29,354 nt of DNA, from contig DASSKK010000078.1 of assembly GCA_035690495.1 (NCBI GenBank), forward strand, positions 1 through 29,354, given 5' to 3'. Positions within the stretch are counted from its first letter, which is position 1. Every line of letters starts with the position of its first letter. The stretch comes from DASSKK01 sp035690495. GTDB taxonomy: Bacteria > Actinomycetota > Actinomycetes > Propionibacteriales > Nocardioidaceae. The notes beneath the pieces are model-generated. The model searched no databases. It was not told the origin of the DNA and was given only the letters and a program-made list of their open reading frames with translations. The position numbers and the translations under genes were made by a program. Positions 28,616-29,354 of this stretch are shown here, in pieces.

Positions 28616-29354
28616 GCTCCCCGAGGTAGGCCGACTGCACGGCCGGGTCGGCCATCACCGCGTCCGGCGTGTCGCAGGCGAGCAGGCTGCCGTGGTGCAT
28701 GACCGCGATCCGGTCGGCCAGGCCGAGGATGACCTCCATGTGGTGCTCGACCATCAGCACGGTGATGCCCTGGTCGGCGTGCAGGTCGCGGATCAGCGCG
28801 ACCACCTCCGGCACGTCCTCCATGCCCAACCCGGCCATCGGCTCGTCGAGCAGCAGCACCTGCGGCCGGCCGGCCAGCACGATGGCGAGCTCCAGCTTGC
28901 GCTTCTCCCCGTGCGAGAGCGAGCCCGCCGGTGCCGAGGCCTGGCCGCTCAGGCCGACCCGCTCGAGACAGTGCCGCGCCCTGGCGAGCAGCTCACCGCC
29001 CCGCCCGGCGGGCGGCCCCCACAGCCGGGCGCCCGCGCCGGCCTCCGCGGCGAGCCGGACGTTCTCGACCGCACTGAGCGCCGGGAAGACGCTCGAGGTC
29101 TGGAACGTGCGGCCGAGCCCAGCCGTGGCCCGGCTGTGCGGCGTCAGCCGGGTGATGTCCCGGTCGGCCATCCGCACCGTGCCGCTGCTGGGCAGCACCA
29201 CCCCCGAGAGCAGGTTGAACAGCGTGGTCTTGCCCGCGCCGTTCGGCCCGATCACCCCGACGAACTCGCCGGCGGCCACGTCGAGGCTCACGTCGTCGAG
29301 GATGTGCACCCCGCCGATGGAGTACGACAGCGCGCGCACCGCCAGCGTGGCGCC
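28608..29354 (-). CDS. livG: ABC transporter ATPase LivG, 5' end beyond the window
   Basis: At least 248 residues, open to the right edge. The frame continues past GTG 29339 as GATLAVRALSYSIGGVHIL, so the true start is probably just outside. It has Walker A GPNGAGKTT, the LivG-type Q-loop region GLGRTFQTSSVFPALS, signature SLSHGEKRKLELA (Ser-His-Gly-Glu instead of the usual SGGQ, common in LivG), Walker B LLLDEPMAGLG and switch VEHHM. The family LivG has a longer insertion between Q-loop and signature; here it is GARLWGPPAGRGG. It partners LivF in powering the LivH/LivM channel. Confidence 0.94.
   Translation of the reverse strand, partial: GATLAVRALSYSIGGVHILDDVSLDVAAGEFVGVIGPNGAGKTTLFNLLSGVVLPSSGTVRMADRDITRLTPHSRATAGLGRTFQTSSVFPALSAVENVRLAAEAGAGARLWGPPAGRGGELLARARHCLERVGLSGQASAPAGSLSHGEKRKLELAIVLAGRPQVLLLDEPMAGLGMEDVPEVVALIRDLHADQGITVLMVEHHMEVILGLADRIAVMHHGSLLACDTPDAVMADPAVQSAYLGEPL

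Overview
The window is about 29.4 kb of very GC-rich, densely packed bacterial chromosome. GTG and TTG starts are frequent and 4-bp ATGA/GTGA stop-start overlaps are common. Together with a mec-cysO-cysM block and a murI - metallo-hydrolase - rph - rdgB block (the order known from Mycobacterium tuberculosis Rv1334-Rv1341), this points to an actinobacterium. The short palindromic repeats and overall style suggest Nocardioidaceae (Nocardioides-like), but that is inference, not proof.

Left part (1-9423): a 14-helix DHA2-type MFS exporter running off the left edge; a secreted endonuclease/exonuclease/phosphatase-fold protein; an ECF sigma factor overlapping a membrane-anchored DUF4232-like protein; an aldo/keto reductase; an S9 prolyl-oligopeptidase-type peptidase; a small membrane-anchored coiled-coil protein; and a DUF3618 protein followed by a free-standing GroES-like protein. 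Two near-identical 70-bp palindromes bracket the sigma/DUF4232 pair.

Middle (9696-20801): a Bcp-type peroxiredoxin; a tRNA with a UAG anticodon but a short variable loop; a minus-strand cluster murI - MBL hydrolase - rph - rdgB - nucleosidase, probably serving cell-wall glutamate supply, cyclic-nucleotide turnover, RNA 3' processing and nucleotide-pool cleaning; a lipoprotein of the phospholipase C/acid phosphatase family; then plsC, a variant prs paralogue and the mec-cysO-cysM protein-thiocarboxylate cysteine pathway; and an amidase-signature enzyme. A 3 x 31 bp tandem repeat forms the end of rph and the likely beginning of rdgB.

Right part (20805-29354): a minus-strand operon read from the right edge leftwards: livG (partial), livF, livH, livM, AMP-dependent acyl-CoA synthetase, TetR regulator, SDR, and two alpha/beta hydrolases, with a 72-aa membrane protein 23 bp downstream. 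Every one of the eight internal junctions is a 4-bp overlap. It reads as a self-contained uptake, CoA activation, oxidation and hydrolysis pathway for an unidentified carboxylic acid, with its own regulator.

There is no CRISPR array, insertion sequence, phage or integrase gene, and no rRNA. No stretch over 300 bp lacks a gene. The most unusual items are the paired palindromes around the sigma cassette, the tRNA, the repeat-built gene ends, a Prs paralogue lacking one PRPP-loop aspartate, and the fully overlapped catabolic operon.
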